A stretch of DNA of 64,000 nucleotides, from the NCBI RefSeq assembly GCF_052857255.1, contig NW_027526709.1, positions 1 through 64,000 of the forward strand, given 5' to 3'. Shown here piece by piece: positions 37,808-51,362 of the stretch; the stretch's first letter is position 1; the number at the start of each line of letters is the position of its first letter. The stretch is from Amblyomma americanum (Eukaryota > Arthropoda > Arachnida > Ixodida > Ixodidae). The notes under the pieces were generated by a model that was given only the letters and a program-made list of their open reading frames with translations, ran no database searches and was not told where the DNA came from. The position numbers were made by a program, and so were the translations under genes.

Positions 37808-40540
37808 CATCGGTATTACAAGTGTTCCACGTGATACTCGTCAAAACTTTTTCTCTTATAACTGCGCGAAAAGCATGTATTCTTGCTTATTACAGCGAAC
37901 AAGCTGTTTTAGACCGAAACGAGCTAATCACAACAAATCGGTTTTACAAGTGTTCCTCTGATACGCGTCAACTCTCTTTTCTCTTATAGCTGCGCGAAAA
38001 GCATGTATTCGTGCTTAGTCCAACGAAACAACCTGTTTTAGACCGAAACGAGGTAAATCTGAACACATCGGTTTTACAAGTGTCTGTGACACTCGTCAAA
38101 ACTTTTTCTCTTATAACTGCGCGAAAAGCATGTATTCCTTGCTTAATACAGCGAAACAAGCTGTTTTAGACCGGAACGAGCTAAATCACAACACATCGGT
38201 TTTACAAGTGTTCCTCTGATACGTGTCTAAACTTTTTCTCCTATAACTGCGCGAAAAGCATGTATTCGTGCTAAATACAACGAAACAAGCTGTTCTAGAC
38301 CGAAACGAGCTAAATCTGAACACATCGGTTTTACAAGTGTCCCTGTGACACGCGTCAAAACTTTTTCTCTTATAACTGCGCGAAAAGCATGTATTCTTGC
38401 TTAATACAGCGAAACAAGCTGTTTTTAAACCGAAACGAGCTAAATCACAACACATCGGTATTACAAGTGTTCCACGTGATACTCGTCAAAACTTTTTCTC
38501 TTATAACTGCGCGAAAAGCATGTATTCGTGCTTAATACAACGAAACAAGCTGTTTTAGACCGAAACGAGTTTAATCTGAACACATCGGTTTTACAAGTAT
38601 CCACGTGATACTCGTCAAAACTTTTTCTCTTATAACTGCGCGAAAAGCATGTATTATTGCTTAATACAACGAAACAAGCTGTTTTAGACCGAAACGAGCT
38701 AAATCACAACACATCGGTTTTACAAGTGTTCTTGATACGCGTGAAAAACTTTTTCTTCTATAACTGCGCGTAAAGCATGTATTCGTTCGTGCTTAATACA
38801 ACGAAACAAGCTGTTTTAGACCGAAACGAGCTAAATCTGAACACATCGGTTTTACAAGTGTTCCTCTGATACGCGTCAAAACTTTTTCTCTTATAACTGC
38901 GCGAAAAGCATGTATTCTTGCTTAATACAGCGAAACAAGCTGTTTTAGACCGAAACGAGCTAAATCACAACACATCGGCTTTACAAGTGTTCCTCTGATA
39001 CGCGTCAAAACTTTTTCTCTTATAACTGCGCGAAAAGCATGTATTCTTGCTTAATACAGCGAAACAAGCTGTTTTAGACCGAAACGAGCTAAATCACAAC
39101 ACATCGGTATTACAAGTGTTCCACGTGATACTCGTCAAAACTTTTTCTCTTATAACTGCGCGAAAAGCATGTATTCGTGCTTAATACAACGAAACAAGCT
39201 GTTTTAGACCGAAACGAGCTTAATCTGAACACATCGGTTTTATAAGTATCCACGTGATACTCGTCAAAACTTTTTCTCTTATAACTGCGCGAAAAGCATG
39301 TATTCTTGCTTATTACAACGAAACAAGCTGTTTTAGACCGAAACGAGCTAAATCACAACACATCGGTTTTACAAGTGTTCCTCTGATACGCGTCTAAACT
39401 TTTTCTCCTATAACTGCGCGAAAAGCATGTATTCGTGCTAAATACAACGAAACAAGCTGTTCTAGACCGAAACGAGCTAAATCTGAACACATCGGTTTTA
39501 CAAGTGTCCCTGTGACACCGCGTCAAAACTTTTCTCTTATAACTGCGCGAAAAGCATGTATTCTTGCTTAATACAGCGAAACAAGCTGTTTTAAACCGAA
39601 ACGAGCTAAATCACAACACATCGGTATTACAAGTGTTCCACGTGATACTCGTCAAAACTTTTTCTCTTATAACTGCGCGAAAAGCATGTATTCGTGCTTA
39701 ATACAGCGAAACAAGCTGTTTTAGACCGAAACGAGTTTAATCTGAACACATCGGTTTTACAAGTATCCACGTGATACTCGTCAAAACTTTTTTCTCTTAT
39801 AACTGCGCGAAAAGCATGTATTATTGCTTAATACAACGAAACAAGCTGTTTTAGACCGAAACGAGCTAAATCACAACACATCGGTTTTACAAGTGTTCTT
39901 GATACGCGTGAAAACTTTTTCTTCTATAACTGCGCGTAAAGCATGTATTCGTGCTTAATACAACGAAACAAGCTGTTTTAGACCGAAACGAGCTAAATCT
40001 GAACACATCGTTTTAACAAGTGTTCCTCTGATACGCGTCAAAAACTTTTTCTCTTATAACTGCGCGAAAAGCATGTATTCTTGCTTAATACAGCGAAACA
40101 AGCTGTTTTAGACCGAAACGAGCTAAATCACAACACATCGGCTTTACAAGTGTTCCTCTGATACGCGTCAAAACTTTTTCTCTTATAACTGCGCGAAAAG
40201 CATGTATTCTTGCTTAATACAGCGAAACAAGCTGTTTTAGACCGAAACGAGCTAAATCACAACACATCGGTATTACAAGTGTTCCACGTGATACTCGTCA
40301 AAACTTTTTCTCTTATAACTGCGCGAAAAGCATGTATTCGTGCTTAATACAACGAAACAAGCTGTTTTAGACCGAAACGAGCTTAATCTGAACACATCGG
40401 TTTTATAAGTATCCACGTGATACTCGTCAAAACTTTTTCTCTTATAACTGCGCGAAAAGCATGTATTCTTGCTTATTACAACGAAACAAGCTGTTTTAGA
40501 CCGAAACGAGCTAAATCACAACACATCGGTTTACAAGTGT
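37808..40540 (+). repeat. 2.19-kb unit, second copy, with internal 1.16-kb duplication
   Basis: The match to the first copy holds from 37,808 to about 39,360. The array then jumps back nine monomers: 38,198-39,360 is repeated at 39,361-40,527 (offset about 1,163-1,167). Marks are TTTTTCTCCTATAAC with CGTGCTAAATAC and TGTTCTAGACC, GTATTATTGC (38,651 and 39,818) and TTTTATAAGTATCC (39,236 and 40,400). The continuation from 40,527 resumes where the first copy left off (TCTCTCTAAT box). Odd small indels include ATTCGTTCGTGC at 38,781. Confidence 0.75.
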
Positions 40541-41168
40541 CTCTCTAATACGCGTCAAAACTTTTTCTCTTATAACTGCGCGAAAAGCATGTATTCTTGC
40601 TTAATACAACGAAACAAGCTGTTTTAGACCAAAACGAGTTAAATCTGAACACATCGGTTTTACAAGTGTTCCTCTGATACGCGTCAAACTTTTTTCTCTT
40701 ATAACTGCGCGAAAAGCATGTATTCTTGCTTAGTCCAACGAAACAAGCTGTTTTAGACCGAAACGAGGTAAATCTGAACACATCGGTTTTACAAAGTGTC
40801 CCTTGTGACATGCCTTTAAAACTTTTTCTCTTATAACTGCGCGAAAAGCATGTATTCCTGCTTAATACAGCGAAACAAGCTGTTTTAGACCAAACGAGCT
40901 AAATCACAACACATCTGTTTTACAAATGTTCCTGATACGCGTCAAATTTTTTTCTCTTATAACTGCGCGAAAAGCATGTATTCTTGCTTAATACAGCGAA
41001 ACAAGCTGTTTTAGACCGAAACGAGCTAAATCACAACAAATCGGTTTTAGAAGTGTTCCTCTGATACGCGTCAACTCTTTTTTCTCTTATAGCTGCGCGA
41101 AAAGCATGTAATCGTGCTTAGTCCAACGAAACAAGCTGTTTTAGACCGAAACGAGGTAAATCTGAACA

Positions 41169-44140
41169 CATCGGTTTTACAAGTGTCCCTGTGACACGCG
41201 TCAAAACTTTTTCTCTTATAACTGCGCGAAAAGCATGTATTCTTGCTTAATACAGCGAAACAAGCTGTTTTAGACCGAAACGAGCTAAATCACAACACAT
41301 CGGTTTTACAAGTGTTCCTCTGATTACGCGTCTAAACTTTTTCTCTTATAACTGCGCGAAAAGCATGTACTCGTGCTAAATACAACGAAACAAGCTGTTC
41401 TAGACCGAAACGAGCTAAATCTGAACACATCGGTTTTACAAGTGTTCCTCTGATACGCGTCAAAACTTTTTTCTCTTATAACTGCGCGAAAAGCATGTAT
41501 TCTTGCTTAATACAGCGAAACAAGCTGTTTTAGACCGAAACGAGCTAATCACAACACATTGGTTTTACAAGTGTTCCTCTGATACGCCTCAAAACTTTTT
41601 CTCTTATAACTGCGCGAAAAGCATGTATTCTTGCTTAATACAGCGAAACAAGCTGTTTTAGACCGAAATGAGCTAAATCACAACACATCGGTTTTACAAG
41701 TGTTCCTCTGATACGCGTCAAAACTTTTTCTCTTATAACTGCGCGAAAAGCATGTATTCTTGCTTAATACAGCGAAACAAGCTGTTTTAGACCGAAACGA
41801 GCTAAATCACAACACATCGGTATTACAAGTGTTCCACGTGATACTCGTCAAAACTTTTTTTCTTAAAACTGCGCGAAAAGCATGTATTCGTGCTTAATAC
41901 AACAACACAAGCTCTTTTAGACCGAAACGAGCTAAATCTGAACACATCGGTTTTACAGGTATCCACGTGATACTCGTCAAAACTTTTTCTCTTTTAACTG
42001 CGCGAAAAGCATGTATTCTTGCTTAATACAACGAAACAAGCTGTTTAAGACCGAAACGAGCTAAATCACAACACATCGGTTTTTACAAGTGTCTCTCTAA
42101 TAAGCGTCAAAACTTTTTCTCTTATAACTGCGCGAAAAGCATGTATTCTTGCTTAATACAACGAAACAAGCTGTTTTAGAACGAAACGAGCTAAATCTGA
42201 ACACATCGGTTTTACAAGTATCCACGTGATACTCGTCAAAACTTTTTCTCTTATAACTGCGCGAAAAGCATGTATTCTTGCTTAATACAGCGAAACAAGC
42301 TGTTTTAGACCGAAATGAGCTAAATCACAACACATCGGTTTTACAAGTGTTCCTCTGATACGCGTCAAAACTTTTTCTCTTATAACTGCGCGAAAAGCAA
42401 GTATTCTTGCTTAATACAGCGAAACAAGCTGTTTTAGACCGAAACGAGCTAAATCACAACACATCGGTATTACAAGTGTTCCACGTGATACTCGTCAAAA
42501 CTTTTTCTCTTATAACTGCGCGAAAAGCATGTATTCTGCTTAATACAGCGAAACAAGCTGTTTTAGACCGAAACGAGCTAAATCACAACAAATCGGTTTT
42601 ACAAGTGTTCCTCTGATACGCGTCAACTCTTTTTTCCTCTTATAGCTGCGCGAAAAGCATGTATTCGTGCTTAGGCCAACGAAACAAGCTGTTTAGACCG
42701 GAAACGAGGTAAATCTGAACACATCGGTTTTACAAGTGTCCCTGTGACACGCCTTTAAAGCTTTTTCTCTTATCACTGCGCGAAAAGCATGTATTTCTGC
42801 TTAATACAGCGAAACAAGTTGTTTTAGACCGAAACGAGCTAAATCACAACACATCGGTTTTACAAGTGTTCCTCTGATACGCGTCTAAACTTTTTCTCTT
42901 ATAACTGCGCGAAAAGCATGTATTCGTGCTTAATACAACGAAACAAGCTGTTTTAGACTGAAACGAGCTAAATATGAACACATCGGTTTTACAAGTGTCC
43001 CTGTGACACTCGTCAAAACTTTTTCTCTTATAACTGCGCAAAAAGCATGTATTCTTGCTTAATACAGCGAAACAAGCTGTTTTAAACCGAAACGAGCTAA
43101 ATCACAACACATCACTATTACAAGTGTTCCACGTGATACTCGTCAAAACTTTTGCTCTTATAACTGCGCGAAAAGCATGTATTCGTGCTTAATACAACGA
43201 AACAAGCTGTTTTAGACCGAAACGAGTTTAATCTGAACACATCGGTTTTACAAGTATCCACGTGATACTCGTCAAAACTTTTTCTCTTATAACTGCGCGA
43301 AAAGCATGTATTCTTGCTTAATACAACGAAACAAGCTGTTTTAGACCGAAACGAGCTAAATCACAACACATCAATTTACAAGTGTTCTTGATACGCGTCA
43401 AAACTTTTTCTTCTATAACTGCGCGTAAAGCATGTACTCGTGCTTAATACAACGAAACAAGCTGTTTAGACCGAAACGAGCTAAATCTGAACACATCGGT
43501 TTTATAAGTGTTCCTCTAATACGCGTCAAAACTTTTTCTCTTATAACTGCGCGAAAAGCATGTATTCTTGCTTAATACAGCGAAACAAGCTGTTTTAGAC
43601 CGAAACGAGCTAAATCACAACACATCGGCTTTACAAGTGTTCCTCTGATACTCGTCAAAACTTTTTCTCTTATAACTGCGCGAAAAGCATGTATTCGTGC
43701 TTAATACAACGAAACAAGCTGTTTTTAGACCGAAACGAGCTTAATCTGAACACATCGGTTTTACAAGTATCCACGTGATACTCGTCAAAACTTTTTCTCT
43801 TATAACTGCGCGAAAAGCATGTATTCTTGCTTAATACAACGAAACAAGCTGTTTTAGACCGAAACGAGCTAAATCACAACACATCGGTTTTACAAGTGTC
43901 TCTCTAATACGCGTCAAAACTTTTTCTCTTATAACTGCGCGAAAAGCATGTATTCTTGCTTAATACAACGAAACAAGCTGTTTTAGACCAAAACGAGCTA
44001 AATCTGAACACATCGGTTTTACAAGTGTTCCTCTGATACGCGTCAAAACTTTTTTCTCTTATAACTGCGCGAAAAGCATGTATTCTTGCTTAGTCCAACG
44101 AAACAAGCTGTTTTAGACCGAAACGAGGTAAATCTGAACA
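41169..44140 (+). repeat. Higher-order repeat B, short copy (23 monomers)
   Basis: The unit starts at the GTGTCCCTGTGACACGCGTC monomer and contains in order the TGTACTCGTGCTAAATAC/TTCTAGACC monomer, the GATACGCCTCAAAAC monomer (41,581), the GCAAGTATTC monomer (42,397), the marker pair (about 42,590-42,850), AATATGAACAC (42,971) and ACATCACTATTAC (43,108). It is 2,972 bp, five monomers shorter than the next copies because its end goes straight to the next start without the ATGCCTTTAAAAC and second marker-pair section. Confidence 0.8.
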
Positions 44141-47100
44141 CATCGGTTTTACAAGTGTCCCTGTGACACGCGTCAAAACTTTTTCTCTTATAACTGCGCG
44201 AAAAGCATGTATTCTTGCTTAATACAGCGAAACAAGCTGTTTTAGACCGAAACGAGCTAAATCACAACACATCGGTTTTACAAGTGTTCCTCTGATACGC
44301 GTCTAAACTTTTTCTCTTATAACTGCGCGAAAAGCATGTACTCGTGCTAAATACGAACGAAACAAGCTGTTCTAGACCGAAACGAGCTAAATCTGAACAC
44401 ATCGGTTTTACAAGTGTTCCTCTGATACGCGTCAAAACTTTTTCTCTTATAACTGCGCGAAAAGCATGTATTCTTGCTTAATACAGCGAAACAAGCTGTT
44501 TTAGACCGAAACGAGCTAAATCACAACACATTGGTTTTACAAGTGTTCCTCTGATACGCCTCAAAACTTTTTCTCTTATAACTGCGCGAAAAGCATGTAT
44601 TCTTGCTTAATACAGCGAAACAAGCTGTTTTAGACCGAAATGAGCTAAATCACAACACATCGGTTTTACAAGTGTTCCTCTGATACGCGTCAAAACTTTT
44701 CTCTTATAACTGCGCGAAAACCATGTATTCTTGCTTAATACAGCGAAACAAGCTGTTTTAGACCGAAACGAGCTAAATCACAACACATCGGTATTACAAG
44801 TGTTCCACGTGATACTCGTCAAAACTTTTTTTCTTATAACTGCGCGAAAAGCATGTATTCGTGCTTAATACAACAAAACAAGCTGTTTTAGACCGAAACG
44901 AGCTAAATCTGAACACATCGGTTTTACAGGTATCCACGTTATACTCGTCAAAACTTTTTCTCTTTTAACTGCGCGAAAGCATGTATTCTTGCTTAATACA
45001 ACGAAACAAGCTGTTTAAGACCGAAACGAGCTAAATCACAACACATCGGTTTTACAAGTGTCTCTCTAATAAGCGTCAAAACTTTTTCTCTTATAACTGC
45101 GCGAAAAGCATGTATTCTTGCTTAATACAACGAAACAAGCTGTTTTAGACCGAAACGAGCTAAATCTGAACACATCGGTTTTACAAGTATCCACGTGATA
45201 CTCGTCAAAACTTTTTCTCTTATAACTGCGCGAAAAGCATGTATTCTTGCTTAATACAGCGAAACAAGCTGTTTTAGACCGAAATGAGCTAAATCACAAC
45301 ACATCGGTTTTTACAAGTGTTCCTCTGATACGCGTCAAAACTTTTTCTCTTATAACTGCGCGAAAAGCAAGTATTCTTGCTTAATACAGCGAAACAAGCT
45401 GTTTTAGACCGAAACGAGCTAAATCACAACACATCGGTATTACAAGTGTTCCACGTGATACTCGTCAAAACTTTTTCTCTTATAACTGCGCGAAAAGCAT
45501 GTATTCTTGCTTAATACAGCGAAACAAGCTGTTTTAGACCGAAACGAGCTAAATCACAACAAATCGGTTTTACAAGTGTTCCTCTGATACGCGTCAACTC
45601 TTTTTTCTCTTATAGCTGCGCGAAAAGCATGTATTCGTGCTTAGTCCAACGAAACAAGCTGTTTTAGACCGAAACGAGGTAAATCTGAACACATCGGTTT
45701 TACAAGTGTCCCTGTGACACGCCTTTAAAGCTTTTTCTCTTATCACTGCGCGAAAAGCATGTATTTCTGCTTAATACAGCGAAACAAGTTGTTTTAGACC
45801 GAAACGAGCTAAATCACAACACATCGGTTTTACAAGTGTTCCTCTGATACGCGTCTAAACTTTTTCTCTTATAACTGCGCGAAAAGCATGTATTCGTGCT
45901 TAATACAACGAAACAAGCTGTTTTAGACCGAAACGAGCTAAATATGAACACATCGGTTTTACAAGTGTCCCTGTGACACTCGTCAAAACTTTTTCTCTTA
46001 TAACTGCGCAAAAAGCATGTATTCTTGCTTAATACAGCGAAACAAGCTGTTTTAAACCGAAACGAGCTAAATCACAACACATCACTATTACAAGTGTTCC
46101 ACGTGATACTCGTCAAAACTTTTTCTCTTATAACTGCGCGAAAAGCATGTATTCGTGCTTAATACAACGAAACAAGCTGTTTTAGACCGAAACGAGTTTA
46201 ATCTGAACACATCGGTTTTACAAGTATCCACGTGATACTCGTCAAAACTTTTTCTCTTATAACTGCGCGAAAAGCATGTATTCTTGCTTAATACAACGAA
46301 ACAAGCTGTTTTAGACCGAAACGAGCTAAATCACAACACATCAATTTACAAGTGTTCTTGATACGCGTCAAAACTTTTTCTTCTATAACTGCGCGTAAAG
46401 CATGTACTCGTGCTTAATACAACGAAACAAGCTGTTTTAGACCGAAACGAGCTAAATCTGAACACATCGGTTTTATAAGTGTTCCTCTAATACGCGTCAA
46501 AACTTTTTCTCTTATAACTGCGCGAAAAGCATGTATTCTTGCTTAATACAGCGAAACAAGCTGTTTAGACCGAAACGAGCTAAATCACAACACATCGGCT
46601 TTACAAGTGTTCCTCTGATACTCGTCAAAACTTTTTCTCTTATAACTGCGCGAAAAGCATGTATTCGTGCTTAATACAACGAAACAAGCTGTTTTAGACC
46701 GAAACGAGCTTAATCTGAACACATCGGTTTTACAAGTATCCACGTGATACTCGTCAAAACTTTTTCTCTTATAACTGCGCGAAAAGCATGTATTCTTGCT
46801 TAATACAACGAAACAAGCTGTTTTAGACCGAAACGAGCTAAATCACAACACATCGGTTTTACAAGTGTCTCTCTAATACGCGTCAAAACTTTTTCTCTTA
46901 TAACTGCGCGAAAAGCATGTATTCTTGCTTAATACAACGAAACAAGCTGTTTTAGACCAAAACGAGCTAAATCTGAACACATCGGTTTTACAAGTGTTCC
47001 TCTGATACGCGTCAAAACTTTTTTCTCTTATAACTGCGCGAAAAGCATGTATTCTTGCTTAGTCCAACGAAACAAGCTGTTTTAGACCGAAACGAGGTAA

Positions 47101-47755
47101 ATCTGAACACATCGGTTTTACAAGTGTCCTTGTGACATGCCTTTAAAACTTTTTCTCTTATAACTGCGCGAAAAGCATGTATTCCTGCTTAATACAGCGA
47201 AACAAGCTGTTTTAGACCAAAACGAGCTAAATCACAACACATCGGTTTTACAAGTGTTCCTGATACGCGTCAAATTTTTTTCTCTATAACTGCGCGAAAA
47301 GCATGTATTCTTGCTTAATACAGCGAAACAAGTTGTTTTAGACCGAAACGAGCTAAATCACAACAAATCGGTTTTAGAAGTGTTCCTCTGATACGCGTCA
47401 ACTCTTTTTTCTCTTATAGCTGCGCGAAAAGCATGTATTCGTGCTTAGTCCAACGAAAGAAGCTGTTTTAGACCGAAACGAGGTAAATCTGAACACATCG
47501 GTTTTACAAGTGTCCCTGTGACACGCCTTTAAAAGCTTTTTCTCTTATCACTGCGCGAAAAGCATGTATTTCTGCTTAATACAGCGAAACAAGCTGTTTT
47601 TAGACCGAAACGAGCTAAATCACAACACATCGGTTTTACAAGTGTTCCTCTGATACGCGTCTAAACTTTTTCTCTTATAACTGCGCGAAAAGCATGTATC
47701 GTGCTTAATACAACGAAACAAGCTGTTTCAGACCGAAACGAGCTAAATCTGAACA
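44141..47755 (+). repeat. Higher-order repeat B, full copy 1 (28 monomers)
   Basis: This 3,615-bp unit has the marks GATACGCCTCAAAAC (44,559), TACAGGTATCC (44,925), GCAAGTATTC (45,367), the marker pair near 45,560-45,820, AATATGAACAC (45,941), ACATCACTATTAC (46,079), ACATCAATTTACAAG (46,339), CATGCCTTTAAAAC (47,136) and a second marker pair near 47,360-47,620. It is the best template for the long unit in this half of the window. Confidence 0.85.
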
Positions 47756-50700
47756 CATCGGTTTTACAAGTGTCCCTGTGACACGCGTCAAAACTTTTTC
47801 TCTTATAACTGCGCGAAAAGCATGTATTCTTGCTTAATACAGCGAAACAAGCTGTTTTAGACCGAAACGAGCTAAATCACAACACATCGGTTTTACAAGT
47901 GTTCCTCTGATACGCGTCTAAACTTTTTCTCTTATAACTGCGCGAAAAGCATGTACTCGTGCTAAATACAACGAAACAAGCTGTTCTAGACCGAAACGAG
48001 CTAAATCTGAACACATCGGTTTTACAAGTGTTCCTCTGATACGCGTCAAAACTTTTTCTCTTATAACTGCGCGAAAAGCATGTATTCTTGCTTAATACAG
48101 CGAAACAAGCTGTTTTAGACCGAAACGAGCTAAATCACAACACATTGGTTTTACAAGTGTTCTCTGATACGCCTCAAAACTTTTTCTCTTATAACTGCGC
48201 GAAAAGCATGTATTCTTGCTTAATACAGCGAAACAAGCTGTTTTAGACCGAAATGAGCTAAATCACAACACATCGGTTTTACAAGTGTTCCTCTGATACG
48301 CGTCAAAACTTTTTCTCTTATAACTGCGCGAAAAGCATGTATTCTTGCTTAATACAGCGAAACAAGCTGTTTTAGACCGAAACGAGCTAAATCACAACAC
48401 ATCGGTATTACAAGTGTTCCACGTGATACTCGTCAAAACTTTTTTTCTTATAACTGCGCGAAAAGCATGTATTCGTGCTTAATACAACAAAACAAGCTGT
48501 TTTAGACCGAAACGAGCTAAATCTGAACACATCGGTTTTACAGGTATCCACGTGATACTCGTCAAAACTTTTTCTCTTTTAACTGCGCGAAAAGCATGTA
48601 TTCTTGCTTAATACAACGAAACAAGCTGTTTAAGACCGAAACGAGCTAAATCACAACACATCGGTTTTACAAGTGTCTCTCTAATAAGCGTCAAAACTTT
48701 TTCTCTTATAACTGCGCGAAAAGCATGTATTCTTGCTTAATACAACGAAACAAGCTGTTTTAGACCGAAACGAGCTAAATCTGAACACATCGGTTTTACA
48801 AGTATCCACGTGATACTCGTCAAAACTTTTCTCTTATAACTGCGCGAAAAGCATGTATTCTTGCTTAATACAGCGAAACAAGCTGTTTTAGACCGAAATG
48901 AGCTAAATCACAACACATCGGTTTTACAAGTGTTCCTCTGATACGCGTCAAACTTTTTCTCTTATAACTGCGCGAAAAGCAAGTATTCTTGCTTAATACA
49001 GCGAAACAAGCTGTTTTAGACCGAAACGAGCTAAATCACAACACATCGGTATTACAAGTGTTCCACGTGATACTCGTCAAACTTTTTCTCTTATAACTGC
49101 GCGAAAAGCATGTATTCTTGCTTAATACAGCGAAACAAGCTGTTTTAGACCGAAACGAGCTAAATCACAACAAATCGGTTTTACAAGTGTTCCTCTGATA
49201 CGCGTCAACTCTTTTTCTCTTATAGCTGCGCGAAAAGCATGTATTCGTGCTTAGTCCAACGAAACAAGCTGTTTTAGACCGAAACGAGGTAAATCTGAAC
49301 ACATCGGTTTTACAAGTGTCCCTGTGACACGCCTTTAAAGCTTTTTCTCTTATCACTGCGCGAAAAGCATGTATTTCTGCTTAATACAGCGAAACAAGTT
49401 GTTTTAGACCGAAACGAGCTAAATCACAACACATCGGTTTTACAAGTGTTCCTCTGATACGCGTCTAAACTTTTTCTCTTATAACTGCGCGAAAAGCATG
49501 TATTCGTGCTTAATACAACGAAACAAGCTGTTTTAGACCGAAACGAGCTAAATATGAACACATCGGTTTTACAAGTGTCCCTGTGACACTCGTCAAAACT
49601 TTTTCTCTTATAACTGCGCAAAAAGCATGTATTCTTGCTTAATACAGCGAAACAAGCTGTTTTAAACCGAAACGAGCTAAATCACAACACATCACTATTA
49701 CAAGTGTTCCACGTGATACTCGTCAAAACTTTTTCTCTTATAACTGCGCGAAAAGCATGTATTCGTGCTTAATACAACGAAACAAGCTGTTTTAGACCGA
49801 AACGAGTTTAATCTGAACACATCGGTTTTACAAGTATCCACGTGATACTCGTCAAAACTTTTTCTCTTATAACTGCGCGAAAAGCATGTATTCTTGCTTA
49901 ATACAACGAAACAAGCTGTTTTAGACCGAAACGAGCTAAATCACAACACATCAATTTACAAGTGTTCTTGATACGCGTCAAAACTTTTTCTTCTATAACT
50001 GCGCGTAAAGCATGTACTCGTGCTTAATACAACGAAACAAGCTGTTTTAGACCGAAACGAGCTAAATCTGAACACATCGGTTTTATAAGTGTTCCTCTAA
50101 TACGCGTCAAAACTTTTTCTCTTATAACTGCGCGAAAAGCATGTATTCTTGCTTAATACAGCGAAACAAGCTGTTTTAGACCGAAACGAGCTAAATCACA
50201 ACACATCGGCTTTACAAGTGTTCCTCTGATACTCGTCAAAACTTTTTCTCTTATAACTGCGCGAAAAGCATGTATTCGTGCTTAATACAACGAAACAAGC
50301 TGTTTTAGACCGAAACGAGCTTAATCTGAACACATCGGTTTTACAAGTATCCACGTGATACTCGTCAAAACTTTTTCTCCTATAACTGCGCGAAAAGCAT
50401 GTATTCTTGCTTAATACAACGAAACAAGCTGTTTTAGACCGAAACGAGCTAAATCACAACACATCGGTTTTACAAGTGTCTCTCTAATACGCGTCAAAAC
50501 TTTTTCTCTTATAACTGCGCGAAAAGCATGTATTCTTGCTTAATACAACGAAACAAGCTGTTTTAGACCAAAACGAGCTAAATCTGAACACATCGGTTTT
50601 ACAAGTGTTCCTCTGATACGCGTCAAAACTTTTTTCTCTTATAACTGCGCGAAAAGCATGTATTCTTGCTTAGTCCAACGAAACAAGCTGTTTTAGACCG

Positions 50701-51362
50701 AAACGAGGTAAATCTGAACACATCGGTTTTACAAGTGTCCTTGTGACATGCCTTTAAAACTTTTTCTCTTATAACTGCGCGAAAAGCATGTATTCCTGCT
50801 TAATACAGCGAAACAAGCTGTTTTAGACCAAAACGAGCTAAATCACAACACATCGGTTTTACAAGTGTTCCTGATACGCGTCAAATTTTTTTCTCTTATA
50901 ACTGCGCGAAAGCATGTATTCTTGCTTAATACAGCGAAACAAGTTGTTTTAGACCGAACGAGCTAAATCACAACAAATCGGTTTTAGAAGTGTTCCTCTG
51001 ATACGCGTCAACTCTTTTTTCTCTTATAGCTGCGCGAAAAGCATGTATTCGTGCTTAGTCCAACGAAGAAGCTGTTTTAGACCGAAACGAGGTAAATCTG
51101 AACACATCGGTTTTACAAGTGTCCCTGTGACACGCCTTTAAAGCTTTTTCTCTTATCACTGCGCGAAAAGCATGTATTTCTGCTTAATACAGCGAAACAA
51201 GCTGTTTTAGACCGAAACGAGCTAAATCACAACACATCGGTTTTACAAGTGTTCTCTGATACGCGTCTAAACTTTTTCTCTTATAACTGCGCGAAAAGCA
51301 TGTATTCGTGCTTAATACAACGAAACAAGCTGTTTCAGACCGAAACGAGCTAAATCTGAACA
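47756..51362 (+). repeat. Higher-order repeat B, full copy 2 (28 monomers)
   Basis: This 3,607-bp unit has the same order of marks as 44,141-47,755, including GATACGCCTCAAAAC (48,169), TACAGGTATCC (48,539), GCAAGTATTC (48,978), AATATGAACAC (49,551), ACATCAATTTACAAG (49,949) and CATGCCTTTAAAAC (50,748). Differences are mostly single-base indels, such as GTCAAACTTTTTC near 48,948 and ACGAAGAAGCTG near 51,063. Confidence 0.85.
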
